Translations under genes and position numbers: made by a program
Assembly (NCBI GenBank): GCA_016934735.1
Contig: JAFGSG010000071.1
Span: 27,369-91,368, forward strand
DNA from: Spirochaetota bacterium
GTDB lineage: Bacteria; Spirochaetota; UBA4802; JAFGDQ01
DNA length: 64,000 nucleotides
Reading direction: 5' to 3'
Shown here: piece after piece, positions 9,187-18,900 of the stretch
Layout: every line of letters starts with the position of its first letter
Position numbering within the stretch: position 1 is the stretch's first letter
Notes under the pieces: generated by a model
Seen by the model: only the letters and a program-made list of their open reading frames with translations
Told to the model about the DNA's origin: nothing
Databases searched by the model: none

Positions 9187-10902
9187 ATGAGTGAACCGCT
9201 TATCATTACAAATTCGGCGCGCTGCCGCGACTGCTATCGTTGTGTCCGCAATTGCGACGTAAAAGCTATCAGAGTAAAAAACGGCCAGGCCCAGGTTGTA
9301 CCTGAGTTGTGCATTCTCTGCGGTACCTGCGTCAGGATATGTCCGCAGAAGGCAAAAGGAGTTCGCAGCTCAACCCCGGATGTTAAGGAAGCGCTGAACG
9401 GCGGCAGGAAGCTGATTGCTTCAGTGGCGCCTTCAACTCCGGCCTATTTTACCATGAACTCTTTTGCAGACATGGAGAATGCGCTACTCGCACTGGGCTT
9501 TACTGCAGTTGAAGAAACGGCAGTAGGCGCAGAAGTCGTAAGCGCAGCTCATCGGGAATATGTTGAAAAAAATCCGGATAGAAAACCGGTCATTACGTCT
9601 TCATGTCCTGTTATCGTCAATCTTATCCAGCAGTATTACCCTGACCTTATCCCTCATCTTGCTCCAATTGTTTCTCCCATGATTGCCCATGGGCGCATGC
9701 TGAAGAATAAATACGGTGCTGATGCCTATATTGTTTTCATTGGTCCGTGCATCGCAAAAAAAATGGAAATACTGGATGAACCGGTAGCCGGTGTAATAAA
9801 CGCGGTTATAACTTTTCGAGGTCTTCAGGAATGGTTGATTGAAAAAGAAGTTATAATTAATAAATCTACTGATATTTGCGCTACTACGCATGAAATGAAA
9901 GCAAGACTTTTTCCTGTAGAAGGAGGACTGATCGGCGCAGCCCGTCTTAATACTGATATGCTTAGTGCGCAGATGATAGTCACCAGCGGGCTTGCTGCCT
10001 GCCGGGATGTTTTACGCGATATTGCAGCTGGCCAGCTTAATGCTGATATGGTAGAGCTTATGGCCTGCAGCGGAGGGTGTATTAATGGGCCTGTCATGGC
10101 CGATCTTCCGGGCGGTATCTACCGGTCTCGCCAGAAGATCATAGAATACTTTAAAAATAATCCTTATCATCCTCAGATATCGAAAGATGACTGGCCTCCT
10201 CTTTCACGTACATACCGGAACAGGGAGCAGCCTATACCAGAGTTTACAGAGGAGCAGATTCAGGACATACTGCATCGTGTGAATAAGTATACTCCTGAAG
10301 ATGAGCTGAACTGTCAGGCATGCGGTTATGAAAGCTGTCGTGAGAAAGCAATAGCTACTCTTCGCGGAATGGCGGAATTAACAATGTGTATTCCATATAT
10401 GCGAAGCCGCTCTGAATCACTCAGGCAGGTGGTTATGGATGTTTCTCTTAATCCCGTTATAATTGTTGACTATAACCTGCAGGTCCAGGACATGTCCCCG
10501 TCTGCTGAAGCGCTTTTTAAAGTATCACTTGCAGGGGTGAAAGGAAAATTTCTCTCCGTTCTTATACCTATCATTGACGATTATCTTTCGGTACGTGACA
10601 CAGGCATGCCGGTAATTTCCAAAGTTAATCGTTTCAGCAGCGGCATAGTTGTTGAACAAACCATTGTCCGGGTAGAAGGCCAGGCTCTTCTGGTTGCAAT
10701 AATGCGGGATATTACGGAGGAGGAAAAGGAAAGACAAAAATTTGTAGGATTAAGATCTGAAATGCTTGAGAAAACCAGAGAAGTTGTACAGAAGCAAATG
10801 CGGGTTGCCCATGAGATTGCACACCTTCTTGGGGAGACAACCGCTGAAAGCAAGATGATCGTTTTAAATCTCGCAAGGCTGCTGGAAGAGGAAGAGCAGT
10901 AA
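9187..10902 (+). CDS. Sensory-type [FeFe] hydrogenase with PAS domain (group C-like)
   Basis: 2x[4Fe-4S] (CRDCYRCVRNC, CILCGTCVRICP); H-domain motifs TSSCPV, GPCIAKKME, MACSGGCINGPVM; additional CQACGYESC motif; C-terminal PAS region (VVMDVSLNPVIIVDYNLQVQDMSPSAEALF). Confidence 0.87.
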   Translation: MSEPLIITNSARCRDCYRCVRNCDVKAIRVKNGQAQVVPELCILCGTCVRICPQKAKGVRSSTPDVKEALNGGRKLIASVAPSTPAYFTMNSFADMENALLALGFTAVEETAVGAEVVSAAHREYVEKNPDRKPVITSSCPVIVNLIQQYYPDLIPHLAPIVSPMIAHGRMLKNKYGADAYIVFIGPCIAKKMEILDEPVAGVINAVITFRGLQEWLIEKEVIINKSTDICATTHEMKARLFPVEGGLIGAARLNTDMLSAQMIVTSGLAACRDVLRDIAAGQLNADMVELMACSGGCINGPVMADLPGGIYRSRQKIIEYFKNNPYHPQISKDDWPPLSRTYRNREQPIPEFTEEQIQDILHRVNKYTPEDELNCQACGYESCREKAIATLRGMAELTMCIPYMRSRSESLRQVVMDVSLNPVIIVDYNLQVQDMSPSAEALFKVSLAGVKGKFLSVLIPIIDDYLSVRDTGMPVISKVNRFSSGIVVEQTIVRVEGQALLVAIMRDITEEEKERQKFVGLRSEMLEKTREVVQKQMRVAHEIAHLLGETTAESKMIVLNLARLLEEEEQ

Positions 10903-12077
10903 TGAGGCAGTTTGTCGAATTCTCGTGGATAAGTCTGAACAAGGACGGAGAGGAATTATGCGGGGATTCGGTAATCATCCAGTCCTCCCGCGATTCATTT
11001 GTGGCAGTATTGTCGGACGGGCTCGGAAGCGGCGTAAAGGCAAGCATATTATCAACCCTGACAGCGGAAATCGCAGCCCGGATGTTCGATTCCGGTGGAA
11101 CCGTTGAGGAAGTGATGCAGACTCTCGTAGAAACGCTTCCGGAATGCTCCGTTCGGAAGCTAGCCTATGCTACCTTTGCGGTTTTAACCGTTGATCATGG
11201 CACGGAAGCACATCTGGTAGAGTTTGACAGTCCTTCACTCATCCTGGTGCGCAACGGAAAATTAGCTGAATTATCATTTGAAGAGCATCAGATTAAAGGC
11301 CGCGTCATCCGCGAGGCGCGTTTTGCATTGCAGGACAATGACTATATGGTACTCATAAGTGATGGTTATGAACATGCGGGACTGGGAGGAATATACCGTC
11401 TCGGATGGGGATGGAAGAATGTAGCCACATCAGTCCAGCGTTTTGTACAGACCGGCATGGATACAGACAGGCTTTCTGATGCACTTTCGCGTACCTGCAT
11501 GAAATTATACAGCGGAAAGCCGGGAGATGATTCCACAGTTATCTGCATGAAAGTGCGGCCGGCGGTATCTGTGTGCATCCTGACAGGCCCTCCAGGCAAC
11601 AGAGAACTGGACAGCTTTGCGGTTAACAGGCTAATGTCTGCAGAGGGAGATAAAATAATTTGCGGGGGCAGCACAGCACAAATGGTCGCCCGGGAACTTA
11701 AGCTGAAGCTTGAGGTCGAATGGGTGCCGCCATGGAAAGTGAGCGGGGAAAAGCCCAGAAAAAAAGGTTCCCCGCCGACAGCAAAATTAGAGGGTATAAA
11801 TTTTGTTACTGAAGGCATTCTGACTATCGGCCAGGCTGTAGAACTGCTGGAGAAATGTAAAACAATATATGAACTTCCCGGCGATAACGATGCCGCAACC
11901 AGATTAGCGCGTTATTTGCTTGCTGCAGACGATATTTATCTAATCGTGGGTACTGCTATAAATCCTAACCAGGTTGCAGACCTTATACGCGGCGAGCCGA
12001 TGAGGATGGTATATATACGTGAACTCGTTCAAAATCTGACAAAGAGAAATAAACAGGTTACAGTGGAAAGGATTTAG
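10902..12077 (+). CDS. SpoIIE/PP2C-family serine phosphatase, hydrogenase-linked
   Basis: GDSVIIQSSRDSFVAVLSDGLGSGVKASILS...LISDGYEHAG...GDDSTVICMKV; start codon overlaps the stop of the sensory hydrogenase. Confidence 0.85.
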   Translation: MRQFVEFSWISLNKDGEELCGDSVIIQSSRDSFVAVLSDGLGSGVKASILSTLTAEIAARMFDSGGTVEEVMQTLVETLPECSVRKLAYATFAVLTVDHGTEAHLVEFDSPSLILVRNGKLAELSFEEHQIKGRVIREARFALQDNDYMVLISDGYEHAGLGGIYRLGWGWKNVATSVQRFVQTGMDTDRLSDALSRTCMKLYSGKPGDDSTVICMKVRPAVSVCILTGPPGNRELDSFAVNRLMSAEGDKIICGGSTAQMVARELKLKLEVEWVPPWKVSGEKPRKKGSPPTAKLEGINFVTEGILTIGQAVELLEKCKTIYELPGDNDAATRLARYLLAADDIYLIVGTAINPNQVADLIRGEPMRMVYIRELVQNLTKRNKQVTVERI

Positions 12078-12106
12078 TATGTAAGATCCAGGGTTTAAAC
12101 CCTGTC

Positions 12107-12622
12107 CTATTCATCATCATGAATAATTACTTTTGAAGGATCATCAGTTCGTATTAATCTGCGAGGAATCCGGATAACTGCCTTTGTACCTGGTGCGCCT
12201 TTTAACGGATCGCTGTTTGTTTCTATAGAAATGCTGCCGGAATGGGCTTTTATAATGCCATAAGTTTCAGCAAGTCCGAGGCCGGTTCCTTCTCCCGGTG
12301 ATTTTGTTGTGAAGAATGGCGTAAAAAGCTGTTCCATGTTGTCATCACTAATGCCTGTTCCGGTATCATGAATTGTTATAAATATAGTATCTATATTGTC
12401 ATCAATCGTTATTGTCAGGCAGCCTCCGTCCGGCATAGCTTCCAGTGCATTTTTTTCCAGATTTATTAAGGCATTAACAATTTTGTTATGGTCAATCCAG
12501 AGGTGTTCATCATTAATGTTCGATAAAATCGATATTTCAACATTATCAGGTTTAATAATACCTGCAAGACTGTCACCTATTATGCGAGATATACTTGTTT
12601 CTTTTAATTTAAGCCCCAGCAA
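12107..12622 (-). pseudogene. Histidine kinase C-terminal fragment (HATPase_c only)
   Basis: N-box NLEKNALEAM, G1 DTGTGISDDN, F-box FFTTK, G2 GEGTGLGLA. No DHp or sensor domain; the frame opens at a TTG directly after an in-frame stop. Confidence 0.65.
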
Positions 12623-13004
12623 GGATTACCTATAATTGTTTATCTTGGATTTGATTTAGAGCAAATATTATAATGTTTAAAAGCTATTGGCCAACCAGAT
12701 ATATAAAATATTGTAAATGTCAGTATGCATGATCAGTTTTTACGAAACGTATAGATCTTATAGATGCTGATTGAACATACAAGGTCTGAAATGTTTTTAA
12801 AAGTCAATATCATTTTACTTGAATTTGGACAACGTTAGAATCAATTTACCCAACCTGAAATAAATGCAGAATAAATCAGAGTACAAAAGACTACAATAAT
12901 GAACGAGAAATATGCCAGCGATACCCCTGCCATATGAATTGGCTTCGTAAGAAAACCGATGGTGCTTATAAGCATTGCAGAAAAAGCGAGTATATTTGGA
13001 AATA

Positions 13005-13032
13005 AAAAACTCAACCTTATGGTTGAGTTTTT
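13005..13032 (-). terminator. Rho-independent terminator downstream of tRNA pair
   Basis: Perfect inverted repeat aaaaactcaacc-ttat-ggttgagttttt; in the minus direction it ends in a T run. Confidence 0.8.
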
Positions 13033-13044
13033 AGATGCATTACG

Positions 13045-13117
13045 CATCCCCGAGGGGATTTGAACCCCTGTTGCAGGGATGAAAACCCTGTGTCCTAGAC
13101 CCCTAGACGACGGGGAC
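13045..13117 (-). tRNA. tRNA-Glu (UUC)
   Basis: Reverse complement GTCCCCGTCGTCTAGGGGTCTAGGACACAGGGTTTTCATCCCTGCAACAGGGGTTCAAATCCCCTCGGGGAT; cloverleaf with anticodon loop TTTTCAT. Confidence 0.93.
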
Positions 13118-13151
13118 AAATATAAAAGCGCAAATAAAATAATATGCACTT

Positions 13152-13224
13152 TGAGTCGCGGGAGAATTGAACTCCCGACCCACTGCTTAAAAGGCAGTTG
13201 CTCTACCGACTGAGCTAGCGACTC
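13152..13224 (-). tRNA. tRNA-Lys (UUU)
   Basis: Reverse complement GAGTCGCTAGCTCAGTCGGTAGAGCAACTGCCTTTTAAGCAGTGGGTCGGGAGTTCAATTCTCCCGCGACTC; anticodon loop CTTTTAA. Confidence 0.94.
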
Positions 13225-13520
13225 GGGTGATTTATTATACAGGACGCTAAAGTATTAAATACACCTTATCTGTCAAACAAAAAAACAAAAAATATGCCGG
13301 TATTTTAAATTTTAACAAAAAATTTTATAAAATCAAATTAATAAATATAGCTTTTCATTTGATTTTAAAAGATATACTTGGCGCCGGAGTCGGTTGCTCT
13401 AAAATTAAAGTAGAGAAATAATAACTGTCATTTGATGAATGTCGCAATATTATACATAAATTTATATTTATGTATAATTGGCATCTGTCAGTTGATAGTT
13501 AAAAATTTACTGTAAAAAAG

Positions 13521-13997
13521 TCAATCTAAATTATAATAAAAAATCTTAATAATATTTTTATCGTTACCCTTTTCTTTTTCAAGAAATGACCAGCCTGATT
13601 TTATGTAATAATTTTCAAGATTGTATTTATCGGACTCAGTAAAGAGATGGAGCCGGTTATATTTAAGTGATTTAGCCTTTTCTATCACCTGCCTGATTAG
13701 TAAATAGCCTAATCCGCGGTTTCTGTATTCCGGCAGAACAAAAAGCGATGCGAGCCATGGGTTCAGGTCTTTTCTTGACCAGAGATCGTTCTCCTTTAAC
13801 GATACCATACCGACAGGAATTTCATCTTCAATCACAATCCATGTTACAGGTATTTTGGCGTTCTTTGTTCTTTCTTCGTACGCTTTTATGACCAGATCAA
13901 AAGTAATTGACCTGGTTTGGTACCATTCCTTATATGCCCAGAAAGCAAGGATGGGTGCGTATTCCGGATGTTTTGTTAAAATTGTAATATATGCCAT
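13521..13997 (-). CDS. GNAT family N-acetyltransferase
   Basis: VGMVSLKEND...PWLASLFVLPEYRNRGLGYLLIRQVIEKAKSL; GNAT acetyl-CoA binding motif. Confidence 0.85.
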   Translation of the reverse strand: MAYITILTKHPEYAPILAFWAYKEWYQTRSITFDLVIKAYEERTKNAKIPVTWIVIEDEIPVGMVSLKENDLWSRKDLNPWLASLFVLPEYRNRGLGYLLIRQVIEKAKSLKYNRLHLFTESDKYNLENYYIKSGWSFLEKEKGNDKNIIKIFYYNLD

Positions 13998-14197
13998 ATA
14001 AAGTATTTTTCACAATATTTTTTAAAAAATAATTTTTGATAGTAAATATCAACAAATTTTATTGATTTAAAAATAAAAAAGTTATATATTTAATATGTTA
14101 TATAGACCAATATTTATTGACAGAATTATTAATTTTTTTAAAACTGCCATTGGACAATATTATATAATGTTTTCCGGGTTTAAATATAATTCAGATG

Positions 14198-14226
14198 TTG
14201 ACAAATTTTTAGTTATCTAATAAAAT
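14198..14226 (+). promoter_or_regulatory. Candidate sigma-70 promoter of the hdr-met cluster
   Basis: TTGACA - 17 bp - TAAAAT, about 55 bp upstream of the hdrC-like ATG. Confidence 0.5.
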
Positions 14227-14281
14227 AAATATTTTTTAATATATCTTTACAGTACGCATCATTGTTAAGGATAAAGAAAAC

Positions 14282-14878
14282 ATGAAAGCGGATACATATA
14301 AATTAAAAGACTTTTCGTCTTTTACAAAAGACATTATAAACGTAAGCGGAGAAAAGATTAACAATTGCTATCAGTGTAGAAAATGCACTGCCGGCTGTCC
14401 AATAACGTTCGCTATGGATATTCTGCCTCATCAGATCATCAAATATATTCAGCTTGGATTTGAGGAGAAAGTTTTAACCTCAAAGACGATATGGCTGTGC
14501 GCAGCATGCGAGACATGCGGGACAAGGTGCCCTAATGAAATTGACCTTGCGGCAATGATGGATGCGTTGAGGCAAAGAGCTCTGGCAACACAATACAGGA
14601 ACCGGATTGGAGAAAAGGGAACATCGGTCTTTCATCAAGAGTTTTTGTCTTCAGTAAAGTCAAACGGCCGGGTATATGAAGCAATGATGATGGCTAAATC
14701 GAGAATGAGGTCTGGACACTTTTTGACTTATCTCCTGAGAGGCGACTGGATAGCTGATATTAAGCTTTTTATTCCTATGCTTTTAAAAGGAAAGATGGGC
14801 ATGTTGCCGCACAGGATCAGGAATAGAAAAGAAATAAAGAAATTATTTAAAAAATTTGCAATAGGACGGAAGGTTTGA
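14282..14878 (+). CDS. hdrC: Heterodisulfide reductase subunit C-like iron-sulfur protein
   Basis: CYQCRKCTAGCPITFAMDILPHQIIKYIQLG...CAACETCGTRCPNEIDLAAMMDALR; HdrC motifs. Confidence 0.88.
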   Translation: MKADTYKLKDFSSFTKDIINVSGEKINNCYQCRKCTAGCPITFAMDILPHQIIKYIQLGFEEKVLTSKTIWLCAACETCGTRCPNEIDLAAMMDALRQRALATQYRNRIGEKGTSVFHQEFLSSVKSNGRVYEAMMMAKSRMRSGHFLTYLLRGDWIADIKLFIPMLLKGKMGMLPHRIRNRKEIKKLFKKFAIGRKV

Positions 14879-14881
14879 TCT

Positions 14882-15742
14882 GTGAACACGAAAGTATCAT
14901 ATTATCCAGGTTGTTCCCTGCGCGGTACAGGGAGGGAATACGGAGAGTCAGCCGAGGCGGTGTTTAAATCGTTAGGCACGGAACTTGTTGAGCTTCCGGA
15001 CTGGAGCTGCTGCGGTGCTTCATCTGCTCACAGTGAAAACAAGGGCCTTGCGGTGGAGATAGCTGCGCGGAATCTGATTCTGGCAAAAGAGAGCGGTCTA
15101 AAGGATATGGTCATTCCATGCTCAGCCTGCTTCCAGAGGACTAAAGTTGCCGAGTATGAATTAAAGGAAAATCCGCAGGCATATCCGGATATCAGTTATA
15201 ACAGTGAAGTCAATATTCCGGATATTGTGAGTTTCGTACATAATAAAATCGGTATTGAAGCGATAAAAAAAAATGTTATTAAAAAGCTTACTGGCTTAAA
15301 AGTCGTAAGCTATTACGGTTGCCTTATTTCACGCCATCCGAAAATAACAGGAGCCGGAAATTTTGAAAATCCGACTGAGATGGATACAATTCTTGAAGCT
15401 CTGGGAACTGAAGTGATAGACTGGGGATATAAGACAGACTGTTGCGGCGGAAGCCTTGCCATCTCGCAAGCTGAAATTATGCAGAAGCTTGTAGGCAATC
15501 TTTACGACAAAGCGCTCGAAGCAGGTGCTGAGTGCATTGCTGTCTGCTGTCCGCTGTGCCATGCAAATCTCGATATGTATCAGAAGGAAATATCAAAAAG
15601 ATTTAAAAAAAATTATAATACTCCCATTTTTTATTTTACTGAACTCATAGGCCTTGCGATAGGGGAAAAAGATATTATAAAATGGCTAAAAAGACATCTT
15701 ACTGATCCGATTAAATTGCTTAAAGAGAAGAATTTATTATAA
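14882..15742 (+). CDS. hdrB: Heterodisulfide reductase subunit B-like (two CCG domains)
   Basis: YYPGCSLRGTGREY...DWSCCGASSAH...CSACF...YYGC...TDCCGGSLA...CCPLCHANLD; GTG start. Confidence 0.9.
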   Translation: MNTKVSYYPGCSLRGTGREYGESAEAVFKSLGTELVELPDWSCCGASSAHSENKGLAVEIAARNLILAKESGLKDMVIPCSACFQRTKVAEYELKENPQAYPDISYNSEVNIPDIVSFVHNKIGIEAIKKNVIKKLTGLKVVSYYGCLISRHPKITGAGNFENPTEMDTILEALGTEVIDWGYKTDCCGGSLAISQAEIMQKLVGNLYDKALEAGAECIAVCCPLCHANLDMYQKEISKRFKKNYNTPIFYFTELIGLAIGEKDIIKWLKRHLTDPIKLLKEKNLL

Positions 15743-15760
15743 AAGGAAATTTTAAACTCA

Positions 15761-15858
15761 CCTCCTAATCCCCGGAGGGGGCCAACGGTTGTGAAGATTT
15801 GAAGGCGGTTGCTGGGATTTATTCCAAGATGGTGCCCCCTTTAGGGGTATAGGGGGCC
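15761..15858. repeat. Intergenic inverted-repeat pair between hdrB and hdrA
   Basis: cctaatccccggagggggcca (left) and reverse complement ccccctatacccctaaagggggcacca (right): imperfect REP/BIME-like inverted arrangement. Confidence 0.55.
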
Positions 15859-15904
15859 GAGAGCGGAAAAGCTAATTTAATTTTTTACAAATGAGATATT
15901 GATT

Positions 15905-18900
15905 ATGTCTGAAAATAATATAATACAATTAGACGATAAAAGAAAACCCGGCACTGGCCTGGGTGCTGTAATGGTTGTAGGCGGCGGTATTGCCGGCATG
16001 CAGACTGCTATCGATCTCGCGGACAGCGGATTCAAGGTGTATCTTGTTGAGGAAAAGACGCATATAGGCGGAAGAATGTCCCAGCTTGACAAGACTTTCC
16101 CGACAAACGACTGTGCCATGTGTATTATTTCGCCCAAGCTTATCGAAGTTGACAAGAATATAAATATTGAGATACTTACAAACACTGAAGTTATGGTTGT
16201 TGAAGGACAAGCCGGGAATTTCAGCGTAAAGTTAAAAGAAAATCCCAGATATGTTGATATAGCTAAATGCACGTCATGCGGGGATTGTATTAAAGTGTGT
16301 CCTGTGCTTGTGCCGAATGAATTCAACACCGGGTTCGATCAGAGAAACGCGGTTTACAAGCTTTATCCTCAGGGAATACCGAGCACGTACGCAATCAGTA
16401 AAGCGGACAGGGCGCCGTGCGGCATAACATGCCCTGCCGGGATCAATGTACAGGGATATGTTGCGCTTACATCAAACGGCAAATTCAATGAAGCTTACGA
16501 TCTAATCGTTGAGAGAAATCCTTTCCCTTCCGTATGCGGGCGTGTGTGCCATCATCCATGCGAAGGAGTGTGCAACAGGGGCGAGATAGATGAGCCTGTG
16601 GCTATCAACAATCTGAAAAGATATAACGCGGATTGGGTAAGACAGAAGCGCAAAGAGGAAGGCTTTAAAGTTGAGAAAGCTGAAATCGATCCAATGAAGC
16701 CAAAGATAGCTATTGTAGGCGGAGGACCTTCGGGATTGACTGCTGCACGCGATCTTGTGCTCGACGGGTATCCTGTGACAGTGTTTGAAGCGCAGAGCAA
16801 ACTTGGCGGAGCAATGAGATGGGGTATTCCCAGATACAGGCTCCCTGACGAAATGCTGGACTGGGACATTCAGAACATCATCGATCTTGGAGTTGAGGTT
16901 AAACTGCAAAGCGCGCTGGGTAAAGATTTTACGATCAAATCTCTAAAGAATGAAGATTACAAAGCAGTGTATCTCGGCATGGGACTTCCGAAGGCAAGGA
17001 AGCTTAACATCAAAGGCGCGGATTCAGAGGGCGTACTTTGGGGCATGGATTTTCTCACTGAAGTGAATATGGGGAAATCGCCTAAAGTCGGGAAGAAAGT
17101 CGTGGTAATCGGCGGCGGCAATGTCGCCATTGATGCGGCAATGACAGCGAAAAGACAGGGCGCAGAAGATGTCACAATAGTCTCACTCGAATGCCGTGAA
17201 GAAATGCCGGCTCACGAATGGGAGATCGAGGACGCTGTAAGCGAAGGCATTAAGCTTAATCCTTCATGGGGCCCGGATGAAATAACCGCAAGCGACGGAA
17301 AAGTAACGGGGATAAAACTAATTCAGTGCACATGTGTATTTGATGAAAGCCAGAGGTTTAATCCCCAGTACAACCCGGAATGCGGTGAGGAACTTAAAGC
17401 TGATACAATTATTATAACAATAGGACAAGCTGCCGATCTGAACTGGGTGAATGACGACAGCAGTATTGAACTCGCAAGCGGAGGCATAAAAGCTGATAAT
17501 CTGACTCTGGCTACAAACATTGAAGGCGTGTTTGCAGGCGGTGACATCGCATACGGGCCTAAGTCCGTTGTTGAAGCAATAGCTCAGGGTCATGAAGCCG
17601 CGGAGAGCATACGCAGATTCATCGAAGGAAAAGATTTATCCGCAGGCCGTGAAAAAGAAGATAAGCCTGCGGCAAAAGTTCCGAAGGACAGGCCGTATTA
17701 TAAGAAATCGAGAACAATAGCTGAAAACATACCTGTAAAAGACAGGCAGGACAATTATAATGAGATAGCGCGTACATTCACGCAGGAAATGGCAATTGAA
17801 GAAGCAAAACGCTGTCTTGCATGCGGCATATGCAGCGAGTGTATGCAGTGCGTTGCAGCGTGCCTGCCAGGCGCAATCAATCACAACGAAATAGTAAAAG
17901 AGACCGTGATTAATGTGGGCGCTGTTGTAGCCGCTCCCGGCTTTGATCCATTTGATCCTTCGGGAAAGCCCGAGTATGGCTACGGAAGATATGCCAACGT
18001 TATCACATCCATGGAAATGGAGCGGACATTCAGCGCATCAGGTCCGTATCAGGGCCATGTGTCAAGGCCTTCTGATCACAAGCTGCCGGCGAGAATTGCA
18101 TGGATACAATGCGTTGGTTCGCGGGATTCTTCAATAGGCAAGGATTATTGTTCATCTGTCTGCTGTACATACGCTACAAAACAGGCATCGCTCGCCAAAG
18201 ACCATTACGGCGACCAGGTAAATGCAACTATCTTTCTTAACGATTTAAGGACATTCGGTAAAGGATTCGACCGCTATTACAACAATGCGGTGAAGAAATA
18301 CGGCGTAAGATACATAAACAGTTTTATATCGACAATTAAAGAAATTCCGGGAAGCAAGAATCTGTTAATTAAATATATCAATGAACAGGGCGGGCTAGCA
18401 GAAGAAGAATTTGATATGGTTGTGCTTTCGGTCGGGCTTGTCCCTTCAGCGTCTTCCGCAAGGCTCGCGAAAGCTCTGGAAATTGAGCTCAATGAATTCG
18501 GATTTACGAAGCCTCAGCCGCTAAGGCCTGGCGAAACATCCAGAAAAGGCATATTTGTTGCAGGCGTTTTCGAGAATCCGAAAGACATACCCGAAAGTGT
18601 AATGAGCGCATCGAGCGCAGCTGCCCTTTCATCCGAATTGATTTCGGCTTCAAGGGGGTCTCTCACTGAGCACAAGGATTATCCACCGGAAAAAGATATT
18701 AGCAAAGACGGCGTGCGTATCGGAGTATTCGTATGCCATTGCGGGATAAACATTGCCGGAGTAGTCGACGTGCCTGCTGTTACCGAATATGCAAAAACAT
18801 TGCCGAATGTGGTTTTCACTGACGATAATTTATTTACATGCTCTACAGATACGCAGGAAAAGATCAAGAAAGCAGTTGAAGAGCATAATCTTACAAGGGT

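Noticed and set aside
12089-12104. Palindrome cagggtttaaaccctg between convergent genes
   Set aside because: Short 6-bp stem with a TTAA loop and no T-tract. Could be a weak terminator, not strong enough to list as one.
12841-13149. 102-aa minus-strand ORF in the track
   Set aside because: Its N-terminal half is translated from tRNA-Glu and a terminator hairpin. Only a possible ~44-aa hydrophobic tail remains, with no independent evidence.
15877-17884. Multiple antisense ORFs (60-150 aa) opposite hdrA, hydA and leuS
   Set aside because: They lie antisense to strongly coding genes of higher GC, have no family signatures, and are typical shadow ORFs.
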